DNA of 36,974 nucleotides from Desulfobacterota bacterium AH_259_B03_O07 (GTDB lineage: Bacteria; Desulfobacterota_D; UBA1144; Nemesobacterales; CSP1-2): contig JALLOG010000017.1 in assembly GCA_027717645.1 (NCBI GenBank), positions 1 to 36,974 of the forward strand, in the 5' to 3' direction. Positions 7,964 through 16,764 of this stretch are shown in pieces. The notes under the pieces were generated by a model. That model was not told where the DNA came from. It did not search any database and saw nothing but the letters and a program-made list of their open reading frames with translations. Each line of letters begins with the position of its first letter. Within the stretch, counting starts at the first letter, position 1. Position numbers and translations under genes: made by a program.

Positions 7964-8033
7964 AACCCTATAGTAGTTCCCATGTATTTAATTGTCAAGA
8001 AAATAGCGTCTGTCCCTATTTTTATTTATTTTT
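7257..8033. mobile_element. RAYT unit with inverted terminal repeats
   Basis: The left terminal sequence (about 7266-7290) reads AAAATAGGGACAGACACTAT. The right (about 8002-8026) reads AATAGCGTCTGTCCCTATTT. They are inverted copies with one mismatch and bracket the transposase gene. A diverged cousin, TCTGTCCCCATTTTTT, occurs at 10481-10496. The unit lies between an acyl-CoA ligase and an oxidoreductase operon. No target duplication was identified, consistent with HUH-type elements. Confidence 0.7.
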
Positions 8034-8113
8034 ATTCTATTTTCTACCTATTTTCTAATTATTTGTATTGAACATATGGGACTGTTAATTTATAATCATG
8101 ACACAGAACAATC

Positions 8114-8737
8114 ATGGCTAGAAATAATGACTCTGGTCAATTTACCAGAAGAAAATTCATTGGGGTTATAACGTCTTTCTCTCTATATTCAACACTGATA
8201 CCGGTATCAACTTTTTTATCATGTAGTAATGAAAAGAATGAGGACCGGATTGGCTCAAAAAATCTCGGTAATCATAAATTTAAGTTCTTTAATCCTAATC
8301 AGTCAGCGATTATTGAAGAAGTTATATCCTTAATAATCCCCACTGATGGAGGGCCGGGGGCAAGAGAAGCGGGGGTGGTTTTTGAACTTGATAATATTGT
8401 CTCGGGTAGCGATTACTTGCAGGAAATATATACAGGCGGGATAGATTGGTTGGGTTATATGGCAAGGGAGCTTTATAAAAAAAATAGTTTTCTCGATTTA
8501 ACTCAAGATGAAAAGATTGAAATCCTAAATATAGCAGACCATACAAAATTCTTCACCGCTAAGGGAGATAAGCTTGCAACAGCGTATGGGAATATCCCCA
8601 TTGCGATAATATTCTTTAGTAATATAAAGGACAAAACCATTGATTTGTTCTATTCAGGTGAATTAGGGTGGAGGGTTGTTGGCTATCATGGACCTCCCCA
8701 GTGGTCTGGATTTCCCGATTATTATAAGTGTTCTTAA
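8114..8737 (+). CDS. Gluconate 2-dehydrogenase subunit 3 family protein
   Basis: The 207-residue small subunit accompanies membrane-bound GMC-type sugar or alcohol dehydrogenases. The N-terminus FTRRKFIGVIT resembles a twin-arginine signal with a short hydrophobic stretch (about residues 14-34), so export across the inner membrane is likely, probably dragging the cofactor-loaded large subunit along. The conserved C-terminal signature of the family is present: FYSGELGWRVVGYHGPP, then WSGFPDYYKC. It is followed six bases later by the GMC oxidoreductase gene, so the two form an operon. No third (cytochrome c) subunit is nearby, so the electron acceptor is unknown. Confidence 0.82.
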   Translation: MARNNDSGQFTRRKFIGVITSFSLYSTLIPVSTFLSCSNEKNEDRIGSKNLGNHKFKFFNPNQSAIIEEVISLIIPTDGGPGAREAGVVFELDNIVSGSDYLQEIYTGGIDWLGYMARELYKKNSFLDLTQDEKIEILNIADHTKFFTAKGDKLATAYGNIPIAIIFFSNIKDKTIDLFYSGELGWRVVGYHGPPQWSGFPDYYKCS

Positions 8738-8743
8738 GTAATT

Positions 8744-10432
8744 ATGAGTAATGAAAAAGAAATTGACGTTTGTATAATAGGTTCGGGAGCAGGCGGTTCG
8801 CCTGTGGCATACGCCCTTGGTAAGGCTGGTTTTTCGGTCGTAGTTCTCGAAGCGGGTCCGCGTTATAACCCGATGGAATACCATCTGAACCAGAAGGACT
8901 GGGAACAGTACCCTTATCCTCAACCATTTATAGATCCGAAACATGGCAGGCAAAAAGATCTCTATACATACGGGACTCCAGAAAAACTAAACCCTGCTTA
9001 TGGACAACTACGTTCAGAAATCAAGGATAGAGGATTCTTCAATATTACTAATAGGAGAAGACCCCCACATATCGATAGGGCAAAGGGGGTAGGGGGTACA
9101 ACCCTGCATTACCAGGGAGAGGCGCATCGCTTTTCACCTTTCGGTTTTAATACCAGGTCATTGTACGGCGTAGCCGATGACTGGCCAATTAAATACGATG
9201 ATCTAAAACCATATTATAAGAAAGCGGAGGATTTTCTAGGAGTTTCTGGTTTGGATGGGAACCCATTTAAACCCCCAAGGGGACCGTTCCCAAATCCTCC
9301 ACATGAGCTTAGTTGCGCCAGTAAGAGGGTAAAAGTTGGTTTCGATAAACTTGGTCTCCATCTTTGGCCAAATTCGCTTAATATTGTCTCAAGGCCTTTT
9401 GAGGGCCGACCTGCCTGCAATTACTGTAATGGGTGTTTTCTAGGATGCATGATGAGGTCTAAGGGGAGTATGGACATTACGTTGATCCCAAAAGCCGAGG
9501 CTACCGGCAATGTCGAAGTCCGACCGAATTCGGTAGTGCGCGAAGTCAGTCTAGATAATAGCGGCAAAGTTGATGGGGTTATATACTATGATTCTCAGAA
9601 GTTAGAGAAGAGGCAAAAAGCCAGGATTCTCGTTGTTTCGGCAAGCGCCCTCGAATCTCCAAGGCTGCTTTTAAATTCGAAGTCGTCACTATTTCCTAAC
9701 GGACTCGCAAATAGCAGTGGCTTGGTGGGAAAGAATTTTATGGAAACGATTATCTATTGTAATACGGTTCTTTTCACCGAGCAGATACATGCCTATAAGG
9801 GACTACAGATAGATAGCCGTGCCTGGGATTATAACGAGCCAAGAAAGGAAAATGGATTTATTGGTGGCGTAGTGTTTGGGGTTTCCGCTTTAGATCTATT
9901 GGGGCCAGCAAGTTATGCAAAAAGGTTAGCTCCAGGTTGGGGTAGAGAGCATAAGGAATTCATGAGAAAGTATTTTGGTCATGCGATTAATGTTTTTGCA
10001 ATAGGAGAACAGTTGCCGAATGAAGGGAATCAAATAACAATTGATTCCCAGAAGAAAGACTATTATGGCATACCGGTTGCAAAGATTACGACCAAACTGA
10101 GCAGTAATGATCTTGAGATGCTGTCTTTTATGCAAAAAGAATGTTATGAGATAGTAGCGGCAGCCGGAGCGGCTGACAGTGTCAGACAATTTAGCTCCTA
10201 TGATCTGAGCCTTGTCTCCCATATGGGCGGGACATGTAGAATGGGGACTAATCCTAGTAAATCCGTTTTAAATCCATATTGCCAGAGTCATGACGTCAAG
10301 AACCTTTTTGTTATTGACAGCAGTTGTTTTGTCACTCAGGGTGGAGGTGATAGTCCATCACTCACAATTCATTCAATCGCATTGAGGGCGTCAGATTATA
10401 TAATAAGTGAAGCGAAGAAGGGAAATCTGTAA
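8744..10432 (+). CDS. GMC-family FAD oxidoreductase (gluconate 2-dehydrogenase large-subunit type)
   Basis: The 562-residue catalytic subunit begins with the FAD dinucleotide motif IGSGAGGSPVA (about residues 12-22) and acidic VVVLEAG. The GMC signature KGVGGTTLHYQGE (about 115-127) follows, and the C-terminal domain carries HMGGTCRMG with the active-site His and the closing motif TQGGGDSPSLTIHSIA. A Cys cluster, CNYCNGCFLGCM (about 225-236), is typical of the bacterial gluconate, sorbitol and alcohol dehydrogenase subgroup. It oxidises a sugar, polyol or sugar acid; the substrate is not deducible. No own signal peptide is seen, fitting co-export with the upstream partner. A hairpin 20 bases after the stop may end the transcript. 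Confidence 0.85.
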   Translation: MSNEKEIDVCIIGSGAGGSPVAYALGKAGFSVVVLEAGPRYNPMEYHLNQKDWEQYPYPQPFIDPKHGRQKDLYTYGTPEKLNPAYGQLRSEIKDRGFFNITNRRRPPHIDRAKGVGGTTLHYQGEAHRFSPFGFNTRSLYGVADDWPIKYDDLKPYYKKAEDFLGVSGLDGNPFKPPRGPFPNPPHELSCASKRVKVGFDKLGLHLWPNSLNIVSRPFEGRPACNYCNGCFLGCMMRSKGSMDITLIPKAEATGNVEVRPNSVVREVSLDNSGKVDGVIYYDSQKLEKRQKARILVVSASALESPRLLLNSKSSLFPNGLANSSGLVGKNFMETIIYCNTVLFTEQIHAYKGLQIDSRAWDYNEPRKENGFIGGVVFGVSALDLLGPASYAKRLAPGWGREHKEFMRKYFGHAINVFAIGEQLPNEGNQITIDSQKKDYYGIPVAKITTKLSSNDLEMLSFMQKECYEIVAAAGAADSVRQFSSYDLSLVSHMGGTCRMGTNPSKSVLNPYCQSHDVKNLFVIDSSCFVTQGGGDSPSLTIHSIALRASDYIISEAKKGNL

Positions 10433-10454
10433 TATTAAATTTCTCGAAAATCAG

Positions 10455-10496
10455 AAAAAATGGGGGCTGTATCTCCGCGGTCTGTCCCCATTTTTT
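10455..10496 (+). terminator. Hairpin after the GMC operon (terminator or repeat)
   Basis: Perfect arms AAAAAATGGGG (10455-10465) and CCCCATTTTTT (10486-10496) frame a 20-base loop ending in GGTCTGT. The 3' arm gives the T-run expected of a rho-independent terminator and works in both directions. The TCTGTCCCCATTTT arm also resembles the end sequence of the RAYT unit, so it may be a repeat relic that was co-opted as a terminator. Confidence 0.6.
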
Positions 10497-10545
10497 CGTA
10501 TCGTAAATTTCAATACGATAAAGTTATTCGGGGATGACATAGAAT

Positions 10546-10607
10546 GGAGGACTAAAGTCCTCTGCTACAGAAGGAATCATTAAAATGTAGCGCAGACCTT
10601 AAGGTCT
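10546..10607. repeat. Paired palindromic modules (GGACT/AGTCC and GACCTTAAGGTC)
   Basis: The first palindrome, 10546-10562, has arms GGAGGACT/AGTCCTC. The second, 10594-10607, is the perfect AGACCTTAAGGTCT. Close relatives lie at 23761-23784 and 23807-23824, in the opposite order, and a decayed one at 24183-24202. This is a mosaic intergenic repeat family whose modules are shuffled between copies. Confidence 0.65.
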
Positions 10608-10753
10608 CCATAAAGAGGAGGGAAAATTCCTTTAATGACCCCAATTAAAGATAATTGTTTTTTTCTAAATAATTAATGATTTGGTTAGATAAAATTCATT
10701 ATTAACGACTTGTATTAAATACCGATAACTTTTCTTTAAATTCCAAAACTATT

Positions 10754-11479
10754 TTATGTGAATAATTTCTTTGCATTAAAGATCCACTCAGCAAGAATAT
10801 CTCTATCAACCAGTTCACATCCGTTCTCATTAGTTGATTCAATCGTGTCTTCAGCGAAGTAGTGTTTTGTAATGAGCATTGATTTCGTGCAACCATAGCG
10901 GTGTTTTTCCCTTTCTACTTCATTGACAGCGAGAATCGAGCCTAAATCAATATCGGGGATTATATGAACAAGAAATTTGGTCTTATTTTTTTCTGCGATT
11001 AGCCTAATTCCCCGATATATTTGTCCTTCGTCTATTGATTGTGTACTAAAGCCCTGAGCTTCCAATAATTTTATGATATATACTCTGAATTCATCTCTAC
11101 TCATGTCGTCAATACCTGATTTATCAAGAGTATAAAGTAGTTTCTTCTTTCTCTTTTCAAAATATCTTGATTTTAGGTGTTTAAAAGATTTAAACTCAAA
11201 TATAAATAAAATTAATAGAATTATTGAAAATATAATGTTTTCCTTCTGTTTCCTTACATTTTTCCAAAAATTCGCTATCATGGATTTATAATCCGCTCTT
11301 TCAATATCAAATTCCTCAATATCTCCTGAGTGCTCCTCAGGGATTTCTTCGGGTTTATCCGTCATATGAACTACACCATCTTTATCGACCCATTTGTAAA
11401 GTTTGGCCGCGAAAGTAAGATCGGGTAATAACAATAGATTGATTGTGAGTGCCAAATATATAATTCTTTGCATGTTCAT
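10754..11479 (-). CDS. DUF4124 protein with Mrr-like C-terminal domain
   Basis: This 241-residue protein combines three parts. A signal peptide ends near TFAA (residue 25). It is followed by the DUF4124 motif KLYKWVDKDGVVHMTDKPEEIP, a short periplasmic domain. A transmembrane segment lies at about residues 82-97 (IIFSIILLILFIFEF). From about residue 125 comes a cytoplasmic alpha/beta domain resembling Mrr-type restriction endonucleases: RVYIIKLLEAQGFSTQ, then GIRLIAEKNKTKFLVHIIPD, with a C-terminal LITKHYF...DILAEWI. The catalytic Asp and the QxK pair of Mrr are not apparent (R and VHI stand in those places), so nuclease activity is doubtful. It may sense or bind something at the membrane. 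It is a lone gene. Confidence 0.6.
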   Translation of the reverse strand: MNMQRIIYLALTINLLLLPDLTFAAKLYKWVDKDGVVHMTDKPEEIPEEHSGDIEEFDIERADYKSMIANFWKNVRKQKENIIFSIILLILFIFEFKSFKHLKSRYFEKRKKKLLYTLDKSGIDDMSRDEFRVYIIKLLEAQGFSTQSIDEGQIYRGIRLIAEKNKTKFLVHIIPDIDLGSILAVNEVEREKHRYGCTKSMLITKHYFAEDTIESTNENGCELVDRDILAEWIFNAKKLFT

Positions 11480-11615
11480 TAATTCCGCAACATTGAACTT
11501 AAGAATTAAATAATTTAAGTTTAATTGCTATTTTTTAGTTTTGTTAGAATAATTTCATTTCTAAGTTATGAACTGATAAATTGAGAAAAGACGAAGCCGG
11601 GTTTAGAATTAGGGA

Positions 11616-12704
11616 ATGAACCTATATGCCCTCATAATGGCTGGTGGCGAAGGGAAAAGGTTTTGGCCCCTTAGTAAAAGCGATCGGCCAAAGCAATTTC
11701 TTAAGCTGATTGGCGGAAAATCTTTTATAAGGCTGACCGTTGACAGAATTCTGCCGCTTATACCAATTGAAAAAATATTTATCGTTACCGTAGAAAGGTA
11801 CGTTCGAGAAACCCGAAAGCATTTACCTGAATTACCTATGGAAAATATTATTATTGAACCCATAGGTAAAAACACTGCCCCATGTATTGCCCTTGGAACT
11901 CTAAAAATAAGTAAAATTAACCCGAAATCTACATTAGTGGTTCTTCCGGCCGACCATGCGATTGGTGACGAAAGTGAATTTAGGGAAGTAATCCTTTACG
12001 CCGAGGTCGTGGCAAACACCAAGCTGCCTAATGGAGAATATCCGCTTGTTACACTCGGTATAAGGCCGACAAGACCGGAAACGGGATATGGCTACATAAA
12101 GGAATCCCCTGAAATACTTCATTCATCAAAGAGGTTTGTTGGGAAAAGGGTCTCCAAATTTACCGAAAAGCCTAGTTTAAGGGCTGCAAAGGGTTATAAA
12201 GCTGAAGGGGGGTATTATTGGAATAGTGGAATATTCATTTGGAAATCATCAAAAATCATAAAAGAATATTCAGAAATTCTTCCGGGTTGGTTTAGATATT
12301 TTAGAGGAATCTCCAATGCAATCGAAAATCCGGATGACGACAAAGGACTTGTCGAATTCTATGAGAAGATAGAAGGCGGTTCTATAGACAAACTCATTCT
12401 CGAAAAAACTAAAAATAGTGTTGTAATCCCGACGGAGTTTTCTTGGAGTGATATTGGCAGCTGGCAGTCTCTGGATGAATTTCTAAGATCCAATGATTTC
12501 GAAAATATTAATCTTGGCAAATGTATCTCAATCGGTTCTTCTTCCTCTCTATTTATTGGTGATAAGAGGTTAATAGCTGCAGTTGGTGTTAAGGATCTGG
12601 TTGTGGTGGAAACAGATGATGCGATTTTGGTTCTCCACAAGAGTAAATGTCAAGATGTAAAAAAAGTAGTAGAGAGGTTGGAAGAGAAGGAAATTAATAA
12701 ATAA
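11616..12704 (+). CDS. manC: Mannose-1-phosphate guanylyltransferase
   Basis: The 362-residue nucleotidyltransferase makes GDP-mannose from mannose-1-phosphate and GTP for surface polysaccharide. The nucleotide loop LIMAGGEGKRFWPLS with RPKQFL (residues 6-26) is diagnostic. Further family signatures are VLPADH, the sugar-binding FTEKP, YYWNSGIFIWK, and FSWSDIGSWQSL near residue 275. The length shows only the pyrophosphorylase domain, without the phosphomannose-isomerase fusion of ManC/AlgA proteins of about 470 residues. It starts with ATG and is followed by a 200-base gap before gmk, so it is probably its own unit. Confidence 0.88.
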   Translation: MNLYALIMAGGEGKRFWPLSKSDRPKQFLKLIGGKSFIRLTVDRILPLIPIEKIFIVTVERYVRETRKHLPELPMENIIIEPIGKNTAPCIALGTLKISKINPKSTLVVLPADHAIGDESEFREVILYAEVVANTKLPNGEYPLVTLGIRPTRPETGYGYIKESPEILHSSKRFVGKRVSKFTEKPSLRAAKGYKAEGGYYWNSGIFIWKSSKIIKEYSEILPGWFRYFRGISNAIENPDDDKGLVEFYEKIEGGSIDKLILEKTKNSVVIPTEFSWSDIGSWQSLDEFLRSNDFENINLGKCISIGSSSSLFIGDKRLIAAVGVKDLVVVETDDAILVLHKSKCQDVKKVVERLEEKEINK

Positions 12705-12922
12705 TTAATTGCAAATTTATTATAAGTGACCTAAAATAATATATAAAAGCTATTCTCTACACGGATTTATTGTAAGGGGAAAGTCACTAAGATTTAATTA
12801 ATCTATGAGCTTAAAATAGACCTTCACAAAAATATAAATCCACACTGTTTTTTTGGACAACGTCTAGAATATTAAATGATTTGGGAGAGAGTTGTTCTTC
12901 TATAAATTCTTTCAATAAAAAT

Positions 12923-13522
12923 ATGCTAAAAGGTAATCTCTTCATAGTCTCTGGTCCGTCAGGAAGTGGCAAAACCACACTTTCTAAGAATGTTATAGAA
13001 AGACTAGATAACTTAAAGTTTGTGGTTTCTTATACTACTAGGAGGCAGAGGGAAGGTGAAATAAATGGTATTGACTACAAATTCGTTACCGATGAAGAGT
13101 TCGATCAATTAATAGAGAATGATAGCTTATCAGAATGGGCTCTTGTGCACGGATATCGATATGGTACCCCTGTTGAGTACATTGAGCTGGCAGAAAGTTC
13201 AGGTGTGGATCTAATTTTTGATATAGATGTCCAGGGTGCGAGTAGCCTTAGAACAAAATTCAGTGAGGGTATTTGCATTTTTGTCATACCATCTTCACTT
13301 GATATTTTGAAACAAAGACTCGTTGAAAGAAAAACAGAGGAATTAGCAGAAATTGATAAAAGACTGGATGATGCGAAAAAAGAGATGAACGAAATTAGAA
13401 ATTATGATTATATTATAATTAATGATTCCTTAAATGAAGCTATAGAACATCTGAGTGCTATTATAGTGGCTGAGAGGTGTCGAAGAGAAAGAATCTTGAA
13501 TTCTTCTAAAATAAATATTTAG
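12923..13522 (+). CDS. gmk: Guanylate kinase
   Basis: Gmk phosphorylates GMP to GDP with ATP. The P-loop VSGPSGSGKTTL lies near the N-terminus. The GMP-binding region has YTTRRQREGEINGIDYKFV, and VDLIFDIDVQGASSLR is the conserved Walker-B-like strand. I chose the ATG at 12923 (199 residues), because the upstream TTG at 12881 would add 14 residues not typical of the family. Either is possible since neither has a strong ribosome-binding site. It is followed 10 bases later by the Rel/SpoT gene. The rpoZ gene that usually sits between gmk and spoT is missing. Confidence 0.9.
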   Translation: MLKGNLFIVSGPSGSGKTTLSKNVIERLDNLKFVVSYTTRRQREGEINGIDYKFVTDEEFDQLIENDSLSEWALVHGYRYGTPVEYIELAESSGVDLIFDIDVQGASSLRTKFSEGICIFVIPSSLDILKQRLVERKTEELAEIDKRLDDAKKEMNEIRNYDYIIINDSLNEAIEHLSAIIVAERCRRERILNSSKINI

Positions 13523-13532
13523 CGGATAAGTT

Positions 13533-15695
13533 TTGATAAGATTAAACGACATTGTAGAAAAATTAAATTCTTACCTTCATCTTCCTGAAAATGATAGGGA
13601 GTATATAAAAAGAGCATATGTCTATTCGGCAAAGGTGCATGCAGGTCAAAAGAGGAGCTCGGGTGAACCATATCTCAGTCATCCACTCGAGGTAACAGGA
13701 ATTATTGCGGATATGAAGCTAGATGTTTCGTCTGTAGTAACTGGTCTGTTGCACGATACAGTGGAGGATACGCTTACCTCCCTTGATGAAATTGAATCTC
13801 TTTTTGGCAAGGAAATTTCATTTCTTGTCGATGGTGTAACTAAAATTAGCCAACTTCCTTACACATCAAAGATTGATGAACAGGCAGAAAGCTTCAGAAA
13901 ACTGATTCTTGCTACCGCGAAGGACATTCGAGTCGTACTCATAAAGCTTGCGGACAGGCTTCACAACATGAGAACATTAGAATTTTTGGGTGATGATCGT
14001 AGGAAGAGAATAGCTAAAGAGACATTTGAGATTTATGCTCCCTTAGCACATAGGTTTGGAATATACTGGGTTAGGACCGAACTCGAGGACTTGTCATTTC
14101 GATTCTTAAACAATGAGGAATATGAGCGTTTATTCAAACTAATAGAAAGTAAGAAAAAGGAATGGGTGAAATATGTTGATGAGGTTAAAGGCATTATTGA
14201 TAAAAGGCTTGAAGAGTTTGGAATAAAGGCTGAAATCACCGGTAGATTTAAGCATATATATGGGATCTATAATAAGATGAAGGTCCAAAATCTTGAGTTT
14301 GATAAGGTATTCGATGTAATTGCATTCAGGATTATTACGAGTTCATTAAGGGATTGTTATGAGGCGTTAGGTGCTGTACATTCGACTTGGAAGCCAGTGC
14401 CTGGCAGGTTTAAAGATTTTATAGCTCTTCCAAAGGTAAATAGTTATCAAGCTCTTCACACCACTGTTATCGGTCCATATGGTGAAAGGATGGAGATACA
14501 AATTAGGACTCGTAGGATGCATGAGATTGCAGAGTATGGGGTAGCTGCCCATTGGAAATACAAGGAAGGTAAGATTGAGAGTGACGAGAGTTATAAGGTA
14601 TATGGTACTCTTAGACAACTTCTTGAGTGGAAGGATATTAAGGATCCAAAAGAGTTTTTAGAGGCTATAAAAGGGGAATTGATTTCTGATGTAGTTTATG
14701 CGTTCACACCAAAGGGTGATCTGAAAGAACTTCCAATCGGAGCGACCCCTGTGGATTTTGCATACACTATACATACGGAAATTGGCAATAAATGCACGAG
14801 GGCCATGGTTAATGGTAAGCTTGTACCTCTCGATTATAAACTACGTAGCGGTGATACAGTTGAAATCATTACCACTTCAGATAAATATCCCAACCGTGAT
14901 TGGCTCAAATTTGTAGCATCAACGAGAGCAAAAAACAAAATTCGTTCTTGGTTAAGAAGCGAAGAGACCAAACAGTCAAAGCTTGTAGGGAAATCAATAA
15001 GCGAGAGAAAATTTAAGCAGCACGGTCTGGATTTTCAAAAGATGCTGAAGAAACGGGAATTAGATAAAGCTCTTTCGGAACTCAAGTTTAAGGATGTTGA
15101 AGAGTTTTTTCTTGCAGTTGGTTTTGGAAAGGTCTCCGTGGTGGATCTCTTAAAACGTATAGTCCCTGAATCTGAGTTGGAGCAACCCCCAGAAAAAGAA
15201 TCTAGAATTGATAAAATCATAAAAACTATAACCCGCTCGACAGAGGGTGGAGTGTTGGTTAGGGGATATGATGATGTTATGATAAAGTTTGCTCGGTGTT
15301 GTTCACCTCTGCCCGGAGAGGAGATCCTAGGTTATATAACACGAGGTCGGGGTATAACTATTCATAAAAATGACTGTCCACAACTCTTGGATGTAGATCC
15401 TTTAAGAAGAATAGAGGTGGAGTGGGATAAGAGTTATAAAGGATTTAGGCCGGCTAAAATTTTAGTCACATGTACGGACCGTCCCGGTATTTTGACAAAC
15501 ATTACAAGCTCAATATCAACTTCGGAGATAAATATTTCCAAGGCTGAAATGCATTCAACGGACGTTGAAAGTGCTATTGGGACATTTGATATAGTCGTTT
15601 CTGATCTCGAGCAACTTGAAAATGTAATGAAGTCTATAAAAAAGGTCGAAGGCGTATTATCGGTAGAGAGGGTAGTTGGGGGAGATGAAATATAA
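13533..15695 (+). CDS. spoT: Bifunctional (p)ppGpp synthetase/hydrolase Rel/SpoT
   Basis: The 720-residue alarmone enzyme makes and degrades (p)ppGpp. The HD hydrolase domain is intact, with YLSHPLEV (His50) and HDTVED (74-79). The synthetase domain has RFKHIYGIYNKM (238-249), the RFKD motif characteristic of bifunctional enzymes as opposed to EFDD of mono-functional RelA, YQALHTTV and EIQIRT. TGS follows (about 390-450, starting YAFTPKGDLKELP), then a zinc-finger-like region with CCSPLPGE, and the ACT domain (about 645-715). The start is TTG. It belongs to the gmk-spoT pair and possibly continues to lepB about 100 bases on. Confidence 0.93.
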   Translation: MIRLNDIVEKLNSYLHLPENDREYIKRAYVYSAKVHAGQKRSSGEPYLSHPLEVTGIIADMKLDVSSVVTGLLHDTVEDTLTSLDEIESLFGKEISFLVDGVTKISQLPYTSKIDEQAESFRKLILATAKDIRVVLIKLADRLHNMRTLEFLGDDRRKRIAKETFEIYAPLAHRFGIYWVRTELEDLSFRFLNNEEYERLFKLIESKKKEWVKYVDEVKGIIDKRLEEFGIKAEITGRFKHIYGIYNKMKVQNLEFDKVFDVIAFRIITSSLRDCYEALGAVHSTWKPVPGRFKDFIALPKVNSYQALHTTVIGPYGERMEIQIRTRRMHEIAEYGVAAHWKYKEGKIESDESYKVYGTLRQLLEWKDIKDPKEFLEAIKGELISDVVYAFTPKGDLKELPIGATPVDFAYTIHTEIGNKCTRAMVNGKLVPLDYKLRSGDTVEIITTSDKYPNRDWLKFVASTRAKNKIRSWLRSEETKQSKLVGKSISERKFKQHGLDFQKMLKKRELDKALSELKFKDVEEFFLAVGFGKVSVVDLLKRIVPESELEQPPEKESRIDKIIKTITRSTEGGVLVRGYDDVMIKFARCCSPLPGEEILGYITRGRGITIHKNDCPQLLDVDPLRRIEVEWDKSYKGFRPAKILVTCTDRPGILTNITSSISTSEINISKAEMHSTDVESAIGTFDIVVSDLEQLENVMKSIKKVEGVLSVERVVGGDEI

Positions 15696-15799
15696 GGAAC
15701 TGATAATTTATATAGCTGTTTTCAACAGTAGGGATGGATTGAATTTCAATTTCCTGTGTTGAAACATAACTTTTACCCATATATACTCAATGCCTTAAG

Positions 15800-16729
15800 A
15801 TGTTAAGCTTTTGGTCAAAGGAAAATAAAGTCAAGAAAAGCGCAAAAGAGGCATTTTCTAGGACTAAGTTTCTTTTTTCAAAAAATAGGTCAAAAATTCA
15901 GCCTGAGGCAGCAGAGGTTATCAAGGAAAAGCTTGGCCAGATGGAAATAGCGCTTAGTGATGGAAATTCATCTGAGCTGATTTCAAAGACACAAGAACTT
16001 GAAAGTATTAGTAAAGATCATTTGTCTAAGTTTAGTAAATCTAAACTTAGGCAGAATGTTGAAGCACTTATTGTCGCAGTTGTTTTAGCACTTCTAATTA
16101 GGACATTTATCGTCCAGCCCTTTAAAATTCCTTCGGGTTCTATGATACCCACTCTACTGGTTGGTGATCATCTATTGGTAAGTAAATTTGCTTACGGTTC
16201 AAAAATTCCGTTTACAGATGAGATTATTTTTCCAATCAGAGACCTAAAACGAGGTGATGTGATTGTATTTGCTTATCCAAACGGTGAAAATGACCCATCA
16301 AAAATTGGCGTGCATTATATCAAACGAATAGTGGGAATACCTGGTGATAAAATAGATATTAACGGCAGAAACCTGGTTATAAATGGTGAGGAAATTCCTC
16401 TTAGCTACGAGGGTGACTTCATTGACGATAGATTTGGAAGGCAATATGATAGATATGAAGAAGATTTGTTTGGTGATCAGCATATTGTTATATATGAAAA
16501 AGATCGTGAATATACACAAAAGGGTAAACTACCTGTCGAGGTTCCTCCAGGACATGTTTTCGTGATGGGAGACAATCGTGACAATAGCCAAGATAGTAGA
16601 TTTTGGGGATTTGTTCCAGTAAAAAATATTGCAGGTAAGGCCTTTATAACCCATTGGTCATGGGACTTTGATAATCAAAATATGTTAAACAAAGTTAGAT
16701 GGAACAGGATTCTTTCTCTAATTGATTAA
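15800..16729 (+). CDS. lepB: Signal peptidase I
   Basis: The 309-residue membrane protease cleaves signal peptides on the outer face of the inner membrane. The catalytic Ser is in PSGSM (Ser114) and the general-base Lys is Lys175 in HYIKRIVGIPGD. The downstream box GDNRDNSQDSRFWGFV is complete. A single membrane segment lies just before the active site (about residues 88-104). Unusually, about 85 residues precede it, mostly charged and helical (a KEKLGQMEIALSDGNSSEL-type segment), so the enzyme carries a sizeable cytoplasmic N-terminal extension. The chain also has a longer insert around FIDDRFGRQYDRYEEDLFG typical of the larger Gram-negative forms. Confidence 0.93.
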   Translation: MLSFWSKENKVKKSAKEAFSRTKFLFSKNRSKIQPEAAEVIKEKLGQMEIALSDGNSSELISKTQELESISKDHLSKFSKSKLRQNVEALIVAVVLALLIRTFIVQPFKIPSGSMIPTLLVGDHLLVSKFAYGSKIPFTDEIIFPIRDLKRGDVIVFAYPNGENDPSKIGVHYIKRIVGIPGDKIDINGRNLVINGEEIPLSYEGDFIDDRFGRQYDRYEEDLFGDQHIVIYEKDREYTQKGKLPVEVPPGHVFVMGDNRDNSQDSRFWGFVPVKNIAGKAFITHWSWDFDNQNMLNKVRWNRILSLID

Positions 16730-16764
16730 AATATATATCCAATGTTTTTGGCGAAAGAACTAAG

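Larger units (their letters stand above)
10433..10753. other. Intergenic region with palindromic modules
   Basis: These 321 bases hold no gene. After the hairpin at 10455-10496 come two palindromic modules: GGAGGACTAAAGTCCTC (10546-10562) and AGACCTTAAGGTCT (10594-10607). The remaining 110 bases are A+T-rich and featureless. Both modules recur in the 23.7-24.2 kb intergenic region. Confidence 0.6.
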
